From an uncultured Arcanobacterium sp. (GTDB lineage: Bacteria; Actinomycetota; Actinomycetes; Actinomycetales; Actinomycetaceae): a DNA stretch of 6,406 nt. Positions 5,749 to 6,406 of the stretch are shown piece after piece (the first letter of the stretch is position 1; the number at the start of each line of letters is the position of its first letter). The position numbers and the translations under genes were made by a program. The notes below the pieces were generated by a model. That model ran no database searches. It was not told the origin of the DNA and saw only the letters and a program-made list of their open reading frames with translations. The stretch lies in assembly GCF_947253055.1 (NCBI RefSeq), contig NZ_CAMXYE010000078.1, positions 1-6,406 of the forward strand, given 5' to 3'.

Positions 5749-6406
5749 GAATGATCAATACGGGCAGCGTAATCGTAGATCAGGTGATCCGGCTGCCGAA
5801 AATGCCAGAACCGGGTGGAGACGTAATCGCCAACAGTACGGAACTGGTGGCGGGTGGCGGCCTCAACTCCATGCTAGGAGCAGCGCGCTACGGCATGAAA
5901 GTAGTGTACTGCGGGCTGGTCGGCACGGGGCCATTTGCCGATATTATTGGGCAGGCGCTGGAAAAAGACGGTATTTCCTCTATTTTTCCGCGCGTACCCG
6001 ATGCCGATAACGGCTACTGCGTGGCATTCGTAGAAGATTCTGCAGAACGCACCTTTGTAACTACGCTCGGGGTAGAAGGCGATTTTGGCTATGAACACTT
6101 AGCTGCAATCCAGCTAGAGCCGGGTGATTTGATCTATATCTCTGGCTATAGCTTGGCCACTGAATCCAATGCGGAGGGCTTGGCTAAATGGCTAGCGGAG
6201 ATTCCAGCAGATATTCCGGTGGTGGTAGATCCTTCGCCGTTGATCTCGGAGTTGCCGCACGAGCTTTACGCGCCGCTACTTGCGCGGGCCGATATTTGGT
6301 CTTGCAATGAGCGCGAAGCAGAAATCTTGGGAGAATCCGGCTCCGATGCCGCTAATGCAGCTGCAATCAAGAAATTGCTCAAGAAAGACGCTGCCGTGGT
6401 GGTGCG
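5745..6406 (+). CDS. PfkB-family (ribokinase-like) kinase, YegV-like, truncated by window end
   Basis: The first 220 codons are present and the frame is open at the window end; the family is usually about 300-330 residues. It begins MRMINTGSVIVDQVIRLP and shows the PfkB substrate-binding signature ELVAGGGLNSMLGAARYG, then CGLVGTGPFADIIGQAL and the conserved NEREAEILG segment. The ATP/catalytic DTxGAGD signature would lie beyond the window. The stretch NGYCVAFVEDSAERTF followed by GDLIYISGYSLA resembles E. coli YegV as I recall it, more than ribokinase or fructokinase. The family phosphorylates sugars or nucleosides with ATP. The ATG overlaps the transporter TGA (ATGA), with AGG at 5733-5735 as a weak ribosome binding site; MINTGS at 5751 is an alternative start. 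Likely phosphorylates the imported nucleoside or the sugar released by the ARH protein. Confidence 0.92.
   Translation, partial: MRMINTGSVIVDQVIRLPKMPEPGGDVIANSTELVAGGGLNSMLGAARYGMKVVYCGLVGTGPFADIIGQALEKDGISSIFPRVPDADNGYCVAFVEDSAERTFVTTLGVEGDFGYEHLAAIQLEPGDLIYISGYSLATESNAEGLAKWLAEIPADIPVVVDPSPLISELPHELYAPLLARADIWSCNEREAEILGESGSDAANAAAIKKLLKKDAAVVV

Overview
The window reads as the left end of an assembled bacterial contig of roughly even base composition. No rRNA, tRNA or other taxonomic marker is present. Gene style (moderate G+C, good AGGAG-type ribosome binding sites, tight ATGA/TAATG junctions) would fit a moderate-GC actinobacterium such as an Actinomycetaceae member, but that is a weak inference. 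Bases 1-49 are not genomic. They match the end of an Illumina P7 adapter, a 10-base index and the Nextera read-2/Tn5 mosaic-end sequence, so genome sequence starts at about base 50.

Left arm (50-1567, minus strand): a RuBisCO-like protein (RLP, form IV type, not a CO2-fixing enzyme) is followed, with a 4-base ATGA overlap, by an amidohydrolase cut off by the contig end. A 151-base divergent intergenic region (1568-1718) carries a candidate promoter for the RLP operon and an overlapping inverted repeat (TTCATGT-N9-ACATGAA) that could be an operator. It also holds a perfect 12-base tandem duplication spanning the start codon of the next gene.

Middle (1719-3307, plus strand): a complete metallo-beta-lactamase-fold hydrolase, then the broken 3' end of a HigA-like antitoxin gene, then an intact HigA/VapI-like antitoxin gene without a HigB toxin beside it. 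A possible 42-codon ORF fills the gap before the next operon.

Right arm (3308-6406, plus strand): a tightly packed operon of an ADP-ribosylglycohydrolase-family protein, an NCS1-family nucleobase/nucleoside transporter and a PfkB-family kinase truncated by the window end. The hydrolase-transporter-kinase combination recalls the uncharacterised E. coli yegTUV set, with an NCS1 transporter in place of the MFS transporter YegT.

Taken together, the genes look like a catabolic locus for an imported nucleoside-like or N-glycosidic compound: NCS1 uptake, glycosidic cleavage and phosphorylation by ARH and PfkB, and further breakdown by RLP, amidohydrolase and MBL hydrolase. That one pathway joins the two arms is a hypothesis from gene proximity and family chemistry. 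The substrate cannot be read from the sequence.
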